Positions 36,934-46,874 of a DNA stretch of 64,000 nt are shown piece after piece (the stretch's first letter is position 1; every line of letters begins with the position of its first letter). The stretch is from NCBI GenBank assembly GCA_023230325.1, contig JALNXN010000002.1, positions 75,190-139,189 on the forward strand. Direction: 5' to 3'. The translations under genes and the position numbers were made by a program. The DNA is from an archaeon (GTDB taxonomy: Archaea > Iainarchaeota > Iainarchaeia > Iainarchaeales > CSSED10-239). The notes below the pieces were generated by a model. The model was not told the DNA's origin, did no database searches, and saw only the letters and a program-made list of their open reading frames with translations.

Positions 36934-38775
36934 TTAAAGTCTATTGTATTGCTTGTGTTTAATAACCCTTGTAGAATAAAGTAAAATAAACAGCAATGCT
37001 AAAAATATTATTCCAAACAAAATTGAGTTACCTAAACTAAAAAATCCACCAATTATGCTTTTCTTCTTTGAAGTGTCTTTTTCATCAACAATATTAATTA
37101 CCAATGGCTTTGAAAAGACACCACTTGATTCATAAATTACAATCTCTGATTCTATTTTTTGATTTGGTAGATCAGAAACATTGATACTTCCATTAATTGC
37201 TTTTGATTCTTTTGAATCTAAAGAAATATTTTGTGGGAAAGTGTATGTTAGATTATAATCTTTATCAAATGTTAATTCAATTTTTGAAATATTAATTTTA
37301 TTTAGACCATCATTTTTAATTTCAAAAGAAAACTTCTTTGTTGAATTTTTATAAACATTTAATTCAGTTGGAAAGGATAACATAGAGATCTTTAACTTAT
37401 TACTTTCCTTAAGTGCAACAACTGTTAAGTCAATCTTCTTATAAAAATCACTATTTGTTCCTTTTAGAATAAAGCTAATAACACTTGTTCTTGGAGTAGT
37501 GTTTGCTCCTGAAAAAATATTAAAACTAATTGCTTTACCTTCCTTAGAATCTAATGTAATCTTAGTTGAAGAAGTTGTAACTCTTAAATCATTTGACAAA
37601 ATATAAGAAATATTAATTGTGTCTTTTATATCTCCTATATTTTCCAAAAATAACTTAGTTTGTGTAATTTGTCCAATATTTAAAATTAAATTACTTTCTT
37701 GCAAATTTGCTTTAAAGTAATAGTCAGGTTGAACTTTAAAAATATATTTTTTATTAATAACACCTAACTCATCAAAGAAACTTAAATTTAGATCATAATC
37801 GTCAGCAGGAATTGTAATTGGTGCTAAGACTGTAACATCTATCTTCTTTATCTCACCAGGCAAAAGTCTTATTTGTTTTTGTGAAAGACTAACAGAAAGT
37901 TGTGTATCTTTATCGTAAGATATAAAGAAATCTTTAGTTTTATTTAATGATGTGTTTCTTAAAGTAAAAGTAAAAGTTATTGGCTCTCCCTTATACATTA
38001 TATAACTTATTGTTGTTGGTCCTGAAACAAAGAGATCAGAGTTAACAACCTCTGCGCAATCATTTACATAGACACTAAAGTTTTTAACAACTGTAACATC
38101 CTCATTATATATTTTTAATTTTAAATTATAATTTCCTTCAGATTGATCCTTTGGGATACTTATCATAAAAGGTATGTTATTTTCATTTCTATTTAAGTAA
38201 ATTGGATTTGATTCTTTTAATGCAACTGATAATGTTTGGCTTGTTAAACTTAAATTATATAGACCAGAATATAAAACATCATCAATCATTATATAATTTG
38301 TAATTGATTCCCCTTTACAAAAAGAAGTCTTTTGAATATCAACTTCAAAGTCCCCATCATCCAACCCATCTTCTGCATAGATCCTAATTGTGTAACTTTT
38401 CTCTTCATTGTTATTCATGTCCTTTATATATAATTTTAAATCTGTTGTGTCATCATCTAAGGCTCTAACAACTAATGAGGTTTTTAAATTTGAATTCCCT
38501 ACAAGATTAAAGGTCTTTGAATAATTACAGCTAAGCTCATCATTATCACAACTTGCATAAACTAATAGATTAACAACCTCTGAGTTATTGTTCTCAAGAG
38601 TGTACACAACTGTTAGAGGATTGTCTTCAATTACTGAATAATATTCCTTTTCAAAACTAATGTTTACATTATCTAGTTGAGATGCAAAGATATTTGTTGT
38701 AAATAATACCCCTAAAATTAAAAGTATTCCAAAAAATAAATATATTTTATTTCTTTTCTTTATCATAAAAATCAC
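36934..38775 (-). CDS. Secreted/anchored multi-Ig surface protein (COG1361-like)
   Basis: 613 residues as drawn. A signal peptide (KIYLFFGILLILGVLFTTNI) is followed by several 100-residue beta-sandwich repeats with NEW/CARDB-like phrases, such as FTFTLRNTSLNKTKDFFISY and FSFEIKNDGLNKINISKI. A C-terminal helix (ILFGIIFLALLFILLYS) with a basic tail anchors it. The drawn GTG start sits inside the ribosome-binding site AGGTGTGAT, so ATG 38766 (MIKKRNKIYL) is the better start. It probably lies in the cell envelope. Such proteins often accompany ABC exporters and S-layers in archaea. Confidence 0.8.
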   Translation of the reverse strand: MIFMIKKRNKIYLFFGILLILGVLFTTNIFASQLDNVNISFEKEYYSVIEDNPLTVVYTLENNNSEVVNLLVYASCDNDELSCNYSKTFNLVGNSNLKTSLVVRALDDDTTDLKLYIKDMNNNEEKSYTIRIYAEDGLDDGDFEVDIQKTSFCKGESITNYIMIDDVLYSGLYNLSLTSQTLSVALKESNPIYLNRNENNIPFMISIPKDQSEGNYNLKLKIYNEDVTVVKNFSVYVNDCAEVVNSDLFVSGPTTISYIMYKGEPITFTFTLRNTSLNKTKDFFISYDKDTQLSVSLSQKQIRLLPGEIKKIDVTVLAPITIPADDYDLNLSFFDELGVINKKYIFKVQPDYYFKANLQESNLILNIGQITQTKLFLENIGDIKDTINISYILSNDLRVTTSSTKITLDSKEGKAISFNIFSGANTTPRTSVISFILKGTNSDFYKKIDLTVVALKESNKLKISMLSFPTELNVYKNSTKKFSFEIKNDGLNKINISKIELTFDKDYNLTYTFPQNISLDSKESKAINGSINVSDLPNQKIESEIVIYESSGVFSKPLVINIVDEKDTSKKKSIIGGFFSLGNSILFGIIFLALLFILLYSTRVIKHKQYNRL

Positions 38776-38896
38776 ACCTTTTTAATTTATATTTTTATTT
38801 TAACCCCTTTTTTATTTTTCTTCAATTTTTAAACTTTTTTAAATTTTTAAAATTTTTAAACTTTATAAATCTCTAATCTAATTTAATTTCACAAAA

Positions 38897-39766
38897 TCAT
38901 TTCTTTTTATAAAGTAATTTTATATATCTTGTTGAGAAAGATAAAACTAAACCTACTAATATCAAAACTAAAATTAATTGAAAGGAAATTGAATTGATAA
39001 TAACTTTTAGATTAACAAATGAAAAATAAGAAGTTAAGTTACTTATATCTTCTTTAAATTCTTCCTTATATTGAAAATCTATGTTCTTTGTAAATAACAT
39101 ATCATTACATTTATACTTTAAAATCAAATCATCCTTCTCTTCTAAATTTAAATTAAAATTAATTATCTTTTCTTCATCTTTTTCCAAACTAACCTCTGTT
39201 TCTTTAAAGCCATCAACATCATCTAAATTTGAATTTTTTAAAGACTCTAAGGATATGGATTGAATATTATTTGATTTGTTTAACAAAACTAAAGATAAAG
39301 AATAATTGTCTAAATTAGAATCATAACTTATGTCTGACTGAATTGTGGTGTCACAAGAGAAATTATCATTCTGGATTATTAAAAACTCATAATAGGTTTC
39401 TTGATTGTCTGTGTTTACCTTGATCTTTGCAATATACCTTTGGTATAAGGTGTTTTCTAAAGGAAAAACTTCTAAACTTACTTTCCTTGATTGACCTGCT
39501 TCCAATTGAAAGGAACTTGGGGTTAGTTGTGAGGTAAATGGTGCTGAATAGATCTCAAGGTTATAATTTTTTAATTGAGAGGAAAGATTGGTTATTGTAA
39601 TATCCTTTGTTACTGGACTATTTGTTAGATTAATTACTTGTGAAAAATCTAAATCAATTTGATTTGCCTGAGCAAAGTGAGATAAAGATATTGTTATAAA
39701 TAATGCTGAAATTAAAAATATCATAATTGAAATTACTTTCTTATATTTTTTCATAAATCTCATCAA
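38897..39766 (-). CDS. Secreted/anchored surface protein, short relative of the upstream-type proteins
   Basis: 289 residues. A basic start (MKKYKKVISIMIFLISALFI) and signal helix lead to a beta-rich part: TNLSSQLKNYNLEIYSAPF and LEAGQSRKVSLEVFP are typical of NEW3/CARDB-like folds. A C-terminal helix (SFQLILVLILVGLVLSFSTR) and basic tail follow. The drawn start is TTG; ATG 39763 or ATG 39754 are likelier. It precedes the 613-residue surface protein in the direction of transcription, 121 bases apart, so the pair may form one unit. Confidence 0.75.
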   Translation of the reverse strand: MMRFMKKYKKVISIMIFLISALFITISLSHFAQANQIDLDFSQVINLTNSPVTKDITITNLSSQLKNYNLEIYSAPFTSQLTPSSFQLEAGQSRKVSLEVFPLENTLYQRYIAKIKVNTDNQETYYEFLIIQNDNFSCDTTIQSDISYDSNLDNYSLSLVLLNKSNNIQSISLESLKNSNLDDVDGFKETEVSLEKDEEKIINFNLNLEEKDDLILKYKCNDMLFTKNIDFQYKEEFKEDISNLTSYFSFVNLKVIINSISFQLILVLILVGLVLSFSTRYIKLLYKKK

Positions 39767-39994
39767 TCCTTTTAAACTTCTCTTTCCTTTTTTTAAAAAA
39801 TTAAATTAAAAAGAAAAGGAGGGAATTGTTGATGTTAGGTAAACATTAATTATTTAACTAAGAACAATTATTTATTAAGTATATTAAAGAGGAATAAGCT
39901 TTAAAAAGCTTGATGTTTGGTTAGAAAAAAGGAAAGCTATAAATACAAGGGAGTTTATAACTAAGTCAAATTTTTGCTGTGTAGAAGGCAACAA

Positions 39995-42900
39995 CTATTT
40001 CAAATTAAGACCAATAACAGTGGTGTTTTCTTTCAAGGTTACACCAATAATTTGATTTGCTCCAGAAACTATAGTTGAGTTGTGGGTTATGGAGATAATA
40101 GTAGTTGTACTAGACAGATCTTTAATATAATTTAAAAGTGTAGCAGAATTATAATCATCAAGAGCAGCATCAACCTCATCTAAAATATAATAAGGAGCAT
40201 TCTTATAGGCATGTAGAGCAAAAATGAAAGCAAGTGCGGTTATTGTTTTCTCTCCACCTGACATAATATCAATATCTTTGGTTTTATTATTTTTAGTTAA
40301 ATTAATTAACAATTTAGATTTAAGCAAATCATCTCCAACCAATTCTAAATCACCAGATAGATTACTTGACATCTTTTTAATAATATTTTTAAACTCTTTA
40401 TTTATTTTTGTAAAGCAATCTTCAAAAACAGTTTTCTTTTTCATATTAATTTCAGAAAGCATTAAAGAGACTTGTTCTTTTTCTTTTTCTAAAATCTCAC
40501 ATTTACTTATAATCTCATCATATTCTTTTGCAAGTTTATCATAAGACTCAATTGCATTAAAGTTAATATTCCCTAAACTATTTTTTTCCCTTCTAATCTT
40601 TCTAAGTTCAGAATTTATTTCTTCTGTCTCTAAATTGACTTGCTTTAAATCTTTAAATTTATCTAAATCTAAAAGTTTAAGATTCTGCTCAAATTGAGAT
40701 ATTTTACTTTGATTAGTTGATATTAAAATTTTTGAATTATTAATTGAAAGATTAATATCAGATATTGTAGAATCATATGAATTTAATTTATAAGACAAGT
40801 CATTAATCATCTTATTAACTTCTGTTTTTTTATCAAATAACTTTGCTTTTTTAGAATCTTCTTTTTCAAATTCTGATTTTATTTTTAGAAGTGAATTGTC
40901 AATCTCCACTTTCCTGTCTTCTAAAACAATTATTTTTTCTTTTAGTTCTTTTATTTTTAAAAGATTACTATTAATATAATTAATTTTGTTTTCCTTTTTT
41001 TCATTTAAGATTTTTAGATCTGAATTTTTTGACATTAATGATTGCTCTAGATGATTAACTTCTGAGATTAAATCATCATACTGATTTCTAATCTTATTTT
41101 GTTCAATAAAATTAATCTTTTTAAGACTTTCTTCAATCTCCTCCTTTTTAGAGGAATTTTCTTTTATGTCTTTATCCAAAGAGGTTAGTTCTGATTCTAA
41201 GTGTCCAACATTTAATGTTATTCTTTCTAAAAGTGTGTTATTTTTTTCTAACTGTATAGAATCTAATTTCTCAACAACATCCTTTTTGATTTCTAAACAA
41301 GTATTTAATTTTATTTCAGTATTTGAAAGTTTTGGTAACTTCAAGTCTATGTCTTTGTCAAGAGAATCATATTCTTTAATTAAGGTTTCTAATTTGCTTT
41401 CAAGTTCTGATTTCTTTTTCTCTGCATCCTTAATTGCGTCTTGTAACTTCTTTGAGTCTTTAAAAATTAATCTTTTAAAAGAAAAACCATCAAAGTAAAG
41501 ATTTTTTACAGACACTTTTGGAGAAACAACTTTTAATTTATTAAAATACTTCTCTAAGTCTTTTTCTTTTAATTCAAGTGCAGAAAGGATTACAAAAGAT
41601 AAATTATAATCAATTAAATTAACTATTTTCTCAATTTGTAAATCATCTTTTAAGACAACATAGGAAGAGTAATAGGATTTTTGCGAATCATTTAATTTCA
41701 CACAGTCTTCCAAAAATCCAACATAACTTGGAAATTTTTTTAGTTGTGTATTAATTTCTTTTCTTTTATCTAAAAAGTTAGAAGATAATGAAAAATCTTT
41801 TTTTAAGGAACTAATCTCTGCCTTTATATTATTTAAATTATTATAAATATTTTCTTTTTCTTCTTTTTTAGATGATAGGTTTGTTTTTAAATTTAAAATC
41901 TTTTTATCTAAGTCTTCTTTTAATTTTGTATACTCAGTTATTTCTTTGTCCAGATTATTTGCTTTTTGTTTTAATTTAGATAAAGCTTCTAGGCTCTCTT
42001 TATCTTGAATTTCTAAAGTTTCCTTTTGAAGGGTGTAAGCATTAATTCTATTTTTAATTTCATAAAACTGATCTTGTTTAGAGATTATTTTTTTATTATA
42101 GTTTGAAAGCTCAAGATATAATTGGTCCTGTAGAACTTTAACTTTCTCAAATTCTTTTTGGGTCTTGTCTAGATTTTTTTTTAGTTCAGTTTTTAGAGTA
42201 ATTTTACTTTTAAGTTTCAAATCAATATTTTCAATTAAAGATAGAAGGTCATCTATCTGTGTTTTAAAAGAAGACAGCTCGGTTGTGGCTTTATAGTTTT
42301 CTGTTTCTAAATAATTTAAATTTTCTTTATTAATATTGATGTTATTTAAAATTATTTCTTTGTTTGCAGAAATTTCTGAGTAATTTTTTCCAATGGTTGA
42401 CTGCACTTTTTCTGAATGAGATATTAGTTCTTGGTTTATAGTTTCTAATTCTTTATCAAGTTCTTTAATTTTAATTTCTGTATGTTTCTTTTCGGAAATA
42501 AGGTTGTCTATCTTTGTTTGATTTTTATCAAGTAAATCTTCTTCATCATAAATTTCTTGTGTTAATGAATTTATTTGTTTTTTAAATAAAGAAAAATTGT
42601 ATGTATTTTCCAACAAATCAAGTTCTTTAAATTTAATTGCTGATTCTTTTTCTTCCTTTAATTGCTCAACATATGGCTTTCTTTCATTTAATGCAATATA
42701 CACTTTATCTAATCTTTCTTGCACTTTTTTCAAATTAGTTTCTGCTTCTTTTTTTCGTGCATCAAACAAAGCAATTCCTGAAACATTGTCAATTATTTCT
42801 CTTCTTTCTTCTGCATTAAGATTAATTATTTTTGTAACATCTCCTTGTTGGACTGTGTTATACCCTTCCATATCAATTCCAAGTTCGTTTAGGTAAGATG

Positions 42901-43246
42901 TTATTTCATGAAGTGCTTTTCTTTTATTATTTAATAAAAATATTGATTTTCCATCTTTATCAATTTCTCTTGAAATTTCTATATCCTCTCCATCATTATC
43001 CATCACAACTCTAACCTTTGCTGTGTTTGCTTTGTTATTATGGTTAATAAGATTTACAAGTTTGTCTACTCTTAATTTTTTTAAAGAAGTAGCTCCAAAA
43101 ACAAAAAGTAAAGCATCAATAATATTACTTTTCCCAGAACCATTAGGACCAACAACTACATGTAGTCCTTTTTTGAATGGAATTTTAGTATAATCAAATG
43201 ATTTAAAATTTTTTATAATTAGTTCTTTTAACTGCATCTCTATCAA
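39995..43246 (-). CDS. smc: SMC chromosome-segregation ATPase
   Basis: 1083 residues. Walker A GPNGSGKSN is at 33-41. The signature MSGGEKTITALAFIFAL is near residue 995 and Walker B YYILDEVDAALD near 1022. Two long coiled coils flank a central hinge (about 490-620). The hinge matches poorly to the standard GV-x-G-rich hinge and is reduced (FPSYVGFLEDCVKLNDSQKS). The protein is about 100 residues shorter than typical SMC. No scpA or scpB gene is next to it. The drawn start is TTG; ATG 43237 (MQLKELIIKNFKSF) is preferable. Confidence 0.93.
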   Translation of the reverse strand: MIEMQLKELIIKNFKSFDYTKIPFKKGLHVVVGPNGSGKSNIIDALLFVFGATSLKKLRVDKLVNLINHNNKANTAKVRVVMDNDGEDIEISREIDKDGKSIFLLNNKRKALHEITSYLNELGIDMEGYNTVQQGDVTKIINLNAEERREIIDNVSGIALFDARKKEAETNLKKVQERLDKVYIALNERKPYVEQLKEEKESAIKFKELDLLENTYNFSLFKKQINSLTQEIYDEEDLLDKNQTKIDNLISEKKHTEIKIKELDKELETINQELISHSEKVQSTIGKNYSEISANKEIILNNININKENLNYLETENYKATTELSSFKTQIDDLLSLIENIDLKLKSKITLKTELKKNLDKTQKEFEKVKVLQDQLYLELSNYNKKIISKQDQFYEIKNRINAYTLQKETLEIQDKESLEALSKLKQKANNLDKEITEYTKLKEDLDKKILNLKTNLSSKKEEKENIYNNLNNIKAEISSLKKDFSLSSNFLDKRKEINTQLKKFPSYVGFLEDCVKLNDSQKSYYSSYVVLKDDLQIEKIVNLIDYNLSFVILSALELKEKDLEKYFNKLKVVSPKVSVKNLYFDGFSFKRLIFKDSKKLQDAIKDAEKKKSELESKLETLIKEYDSLDKDIDLKLPKLSNTEIKLNTCLEIKKDVVEKLDSIQLEKNNTLLERITLNVGHLESELTSLDKDIKENSSKKEEIEESLKKINFIEQNKIRNQYDDLISEVNHLEQSLMSKNSDLKILNEKKENKINYINSNLLKIKELKEKIIVLEDRKVEIDNSLLKIKSEFEKEDSKKAKLFDKKTEVNKMINDLSYKLNSYDSTISDINLSINNSKILISTNQSKISQFEQNLKLLDLDKFKDLKQVNLETEEINSELRKIRREKNSLGNINFNAIESYDKLAKEYDEIISKCEILEKEKEQVSLMLSEINMKKKTVFEDCFTKINKEFKNIIKKMSSNLSGDLELVGDDLLKSKLLINLTKNNKTKDIDIMSGGEKTITALAFIFALHAYKNAPYYILDEVDAALDDYNSATLLNYIKDLSSTTTIISITHNSTIVSGANQIIGVTLKENTTVIGLNLK

Positions 43247-43309
43247 CTTTAACTAGATACTAAAATATACACCAAAATATATATAAATCTGTTTTAAGAA
43301 CTTTAAAAG

Positions 43310-43765
43310 TTATTTTTTATCTAAGATTTCTTTTGCAATTTTTTTTAATTTTTCAGAGGTCTTTTGAGGGCCAACAAGAGTTGTAATATATCCTGGATAA
43401 TTTTCAAAATAAACTCCACCTGAAAGTTCTTCAAATTTAGAGGTGTCAATATTATGCATTGGATATAGTTTAGCATGGATGTGGTTAACCCCTTCTCCTT
43501 CAAAAACCATAGCAACTCTTTTTACTTTTAAGCCTTTTTCTAAAATCTTTGAAACTTTTTTAGAAACAAGTAATAGTTTACTGTAAACTTCATCAGGCAA
43601 ATCAAAAACATAAGAATCAAAATGATCTTTTGTAGTAACAATTGTCATTCCCTTGGTGTTAGGCATATTATCTAAAAAAGCAACAAAATCTTCATCTTCA
43701 TAGATAATTGCAGAAGGTATTTCTTTTTTTACAATTTTACAAAAAATACAATTTTCTTTTTGCAT
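43310..43765 (-). CDS. HIT-family nucleotide hydrolase-like protein with altered triad
   Basis: 151 residues. CIFCKIVKKEIPSAIIYED at the N-terminus and LDNMPNTKGMTIVTTKDHF follow the HIT plan, with a zinc-like CxxC. The triad region reads NHIHAKLYP, so the third His of H-x-H-x-H is Lys. The second His, which is the nucleophile in HIT enzymes, is kept. HIT proteins cut dinucleoside polyphosphates or AMP conjugates. The altered triad occurs in some HIT branches, so activity is likely but its substrate may differ. It lies 35 bases downstream of serS on the same strand and may be co-transcribed with it. Confidence 0.8.
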   Translation of the reverse strand: MQKENCIFCKIVKKEIPSAIIYEDEDFVAFLDNMPNTKGMTIVTTKDHFDSYVFDLPDEVYSKLLLVSKKVSKILEKGLKVKRVAMVFEGEGVNHIHAKLYPMHNIDTSKFEELSGGVYFENYPGYITTLVGPQKTSEKLKKIAKEILDKK

Positions 43766-43800
43766 ATTTTAATAATTCTCCTTTTTTAAAGATTATAAAT

Positions 43801-45090
43801 TTAAAAAAATTCAATATTTTTCTTAATCTCTGTTTTACCATACATATATGGAACAAGAACTTCTGGAATCTTTATAGTTCCTTCTCTAGTTTGAAAATTT
43901 TCTAAAATCGCAACCAATGCTCTTGAGGTAGCAATACCAGTATTATTTAAAGTATGTGCAAAATATCTTTCTGTCTTTGACTTAACTCTAATATTTAAAC
44001 CAATTGCTTGTGCTTCTGTCAAATTAGAGCAAGAACCAACTTCAATATAAGCTTTTTTTCTTGGTGACCAAACTTCAATATCTACTTGTCTATGTTTATG
44101 TGACCCCAGATCCCCTGTACAGATCTCTAAGACTCTTGTGGGTAGTCCTAAAGATGTAAATATCTCAACACTATTATTTTTTAATTCTTCAAAAATACTT
44201 TCAGAATCATCAGGATTACAGATTACAACTTGTTCAACTTTATCAAATTGATGTAATCTAAATAAACCCCTTTCATCTAAGCCATGAGCTCCAATCTCTT
44301 TTCTAAAACAAGAAGAATAAGAGTACATCTTTATTGGCAAATTTTTTTCAAAAATAACCTTATTAATAAACATTGCAATTAAAGGATGTTCACTTGTGCC
44401 TATCAAATAAAGATCTTCATTTTCAATTTTATAAACCATATCTCTAAAAAAATCAAAATCAATTACTCCATCACAGGCCCTTTTATTAATCATAAGTGGA
44501 GGTAAAACATATGTAAATTTTTTTTTATAAAGATAATCTTGCACATATCTAAGAAGTGCTTGATTTAATAAAGCTAAATCCCCTTTAAGATAATAAAAAC
44601 CCTTTCCAGAAACATTTCTTGAAGATTCAAAATCAACTAAATTTAATTTTTCTGCAATTTCTGAGTGTGCTAAAATTTTAAAATCTTTTTCTACTATATT
44701 TCCGTACTTTTCAATTTCTTTATTTTCAGATTCATCTTTTCCAATTGGGGTTTTCTCACTAACTATATTTGGAATTTCATTTTGCAATTTAAATATTTCT
44801 TCTTTTAGTTCTCTTTGTCTATCATCCATCTCTTTAATCTTGTTAGGTAAATCTTTTGCATCTTTAATTAGATCATCTACATTTTCATTCTTTGTTTTTT
44901 TCTGCGCAATCTCATCAGTTATTTTGTTTTTTTTGTTTTTTAATAAATTTGTATCTTGTATTAGCTGTCTATACTCTAGATCCAATTCAATTAATTCATC
45001 TACAAAAGAATATTTATACTCAAGATTTTTTTTTTTAAGATTTTCTTTAACTTTAGCTACATTATCTCTAATATATCTTATATCTAACAT
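43801..45090 (-). CDS. serS: Seryl-tRNA synthetase
   Basis: 429 residues. The N-terminal helical arm (about residues 25-105) binds tRNA-Ser. Class II motif 2 FRKEIGAHGLDERGLFRLHQF and motif 3 (ATSRALVAILENFQ) are present, as is the serine-binding ENEDLYLIGTSEHPL stretch. The protein follows the common SerRS type rather than the rare methanogen form. It charges tRNA-Ser with serine in the cytoplasm. The start MLDIRYIRDNVAKVK is the classic N-terminus. The next gene on the transcript is the HIT protein. Confidence 0.95.
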   Translation of the reverse strand: MLDIRYIRDNVAKVKENLKKKNLEYKYSFVDELIELDLEYRQLIQDTNLLKNKKNKITDEIAQKKTKNENVDDLIKDAKDLPNKIKEMDDRQRELKEEIFKLQNEIPNIVSEKTPIGKDESENKEIEKYGNIVEKDFKILAHSEIAEKLNLVDFESSRNVSGKGFYYLKGDLALLNQALLRYVQDYLYKKKFTYVLPPLMINKRACDGVIDFDFFRDMVYKIENEDLYLIGTSEHPLIAMFINKVIFEKNLPIKMYSYSSCFRKEIGAHGLDERGLFRLHQFDKVEQVVICNPDDSESIFEELKNNSVEIFTSLGLPTRVLEICTGDLGSHKHRQVDIEVWSPRKKAYIEVGSCSNLTEAQAIGLNIRVKSKTERYFAHTLNNTGIATSRALVAILENFQTREGTIKIPEVLVPYMYGKTEIKKNIEFF

Positions 45091-45313
45091 AAACTTTCAT
45101 CTCTAATATTTAATTTTTTTAATTTGTTATTATCTTTAATATTAAATATTAATAAACATAATGTATTTATACACAAATAAAAATATAAAACCATTTAAAT
45201 TATATAAAAGCAATTAAATTATATAAAAGTGTCTAAACTTAAAAGATGTAAAGGATTATGAATAAATATCTTAGAGAAAATAAATCTCTAAAATATTATT
45301 TTAAGAAAAACAA

Positions 45314-45910
45314 TTAATGTTTATGTTCTTCTCCACAATCACAACAATCATCTTCTTCAGAACTATCCTCTCCACAATCACAATCGTGGCCATGATGATG
45401 GTGATGTTCTTCTTGCATCTTCTCTTGTGCTTCTCTCATCTTTTTAATTTGTTCTTGAAAGTTAAGTTCTTCTTTTTTTGCTTCTTCTTCATTTAGAACA
45501 TCCAATATTTTCAATTTAAAATGAATTACTTTTCCAGCCATTGGATGATTTAGTTTTACTTTAACTTTATCTTCTTCAATTTTAATAACCTCAACCAACA
45601 AGGGTCCCATATTTGTCATCATCTCTAATTCCTTACCTTCCTCTATAACTGAAGCATCTTGGAATGCTGCTTTTGATAATTCTACAATTTCATCATTTTT
45701 TGGACCATATCCATCTTCTGGTTTAATAACAACTTCTTTTTCTTGACCTTTTTCCATATCAACAACTGCTCTTTCAAAACCAGGAATAACCATTCTTGCA
45801 CCAATTTTAAACTTCAATGGTTCCTTTCCAACATTACTATCAAAAACTTTACCATCTTCAAATTTCCCTGTATATTCAACAGATATCCAATCATTTTCTT
45901 TTACACTCAT
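45314..45910 (-). CDS. slyD: SlyD-like FKBP peptidyl-prolyl isomerase with His/Cys metal tail
   Basis: 198 residues. The FKBP core starts WISVEYTGKFEDGKVFDSN and has PLKFKIGARMVIPGFERAVVD. The inserted flap domain spans about 70-130 (KPEDGYGPKNDEIVEL, LNHPMAGKVIHFKLKI), as in SlyD. The tail after residue 165 is rich in His, Cys, Asp and Glu (EEHHHHHGHDCDCGED and DDCCDCGEEHKH), suited to nickel, zinc or copper. It speeds proline isomerisation and probably stores or passes metal. No nickel enzymes were seen in this window to explain the tail. Single-gene unit. Confidence 0.9.
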   Translation of the reverse strand: MSVKENDWISVEYTGKFEDGKVFDSNVGKEPLKFKIGARMVIPGFERAVVDMEKGQEKEVVIKPEDGYGPKNDEIVELSKAAFQDASVIEEGKELEMMTNMGPLLVEVIKIEEDKVKVKLNHPMAGKVIHFKLKILDVLNEEEAKKEELNFQEQIKKMREAQEKMQEEHHHHHGHDCDCGEDSSEEDDCCDCGEEHKH

Positions 45911-45974
45911 AATATCAATTCTCCTAAAAATATATTTTTTATAAAATTAAGATAGAAAAGACTTATATAATATT

Positions 45975-46835
45975 CTATCTCTTTTTTAAAAGAAAATAAA
46001 AAATAATTTCAATTACTATTGCTAAACTTAAAAGAATTATTGCTAAATTATAATTATATAATTTATAAATATAAAAACCAAAGACCCCAACTAAGATGTA
46101 AGGCAACCTAAAAAGATATAAAAAATATTTTTCATATTTTTGTTTCAAATTCAAATTAGAATTTAATTTTAAATCTTTATTTTCTTTACTAAGATTTCTT
46201 TTAACTTTAGTAACGTTTTTCCTATATAAAACAATTCCAAGAACCACAAAAAATATAAAAATAATAATTACAGGCAAATAAATATTAATTAATGACAATT
46301 TAAAAAAATCTGAAATTAATTTTAATACATATCCAATAGCAAGATAAGAAATAAATCCTAAAGGAACAGACCAATTTTGTTTCCTTTCATAGAAATATAC
46401 AAAACAAAAAGTAACTAATATCCAACCAATAAAGTTAGAAGGATCAATATTTAAATAATTAATATTTGTAACAAAACCCCAATTCCAAAAATTAAAATAA
46501 ACAGAAACCATTTCAAAAAATAGATCTAAAGAAAGAACATAAATTGAAGTTAATATTGCAATTGCTAAGCTATCAGATGTAATCTTTTTAATTAAAAAAT
46601 AAGAAGATGTAATTATCAACCCCCAAGAAAGAGCAATAAAGAGTGGAACTTTTAAAATTGAAAATAAAAAATTAGAATTATAAATATACCCTCCAAAAAC
46701 AACACCAAACAACTCAAAAAGAAAAGCAAAGACAACTGAATAAAAAAGGAGTCTTCTTTTTTCTCTTTCCTTGAAAATTATTAAAAAGAAAATGAAAAAA
46801 AGAACAACTAAAATCTCAATTGCTAAAAAAAACAT
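45975..46835 (-). CDS. CruF-like (DUF422) carotenoid-type membrane protein
   Basis: 286 residues with about seven membrane helices. FGGYIYNSNFLFSILKVPLF, ALSWGLIITSSYF, LDLFFEMVSVYFNFWNWGF and NIDPSNFIGWIL recall the carotenoid-biosynthesis family including bisanhydrobacterioruberin hydratase. Residues 200-240 form a charged loop before two last helices. If right, it acts on a C40-C50 isoprenoid in the membrane. No other carotenoid gene lies in this window, so the substrate is doubtful. It precedes the FKBP gene and follows the MscS gene on the same strand with a 39-base gap. Confidence 0.5.
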   Translation of the reverse strand: MFFLAIEILVVLFFIFFLIIFKEREKRRLLFYSVVFAFLFELFGVVFGGYIYNSNFLFSILKVPLFIALSWGLIITSSYFLIKKITSDSLAIAILTSIYVLSLDLFFEMVSVYFNFWNWGFVTNINYLNIDPSNFIGWILVTFCFVYFYERKQNWSVPLGFISYLAIGYVLKLISDFFKLSLINIYLPVIIIFIFFVVLGIVLYRKNVTKVKRNLSKENKDLKLNSNLNLKQKYEKYFLYLFRLPYILVGVFGFYIYKLYNYNLAIILLSLAIVIEIIFYFLLKKR

Positions 46836-46874
46836 ATTAACTTTTCCATTTTTTATAAGTTAAAAGAAAATAAA

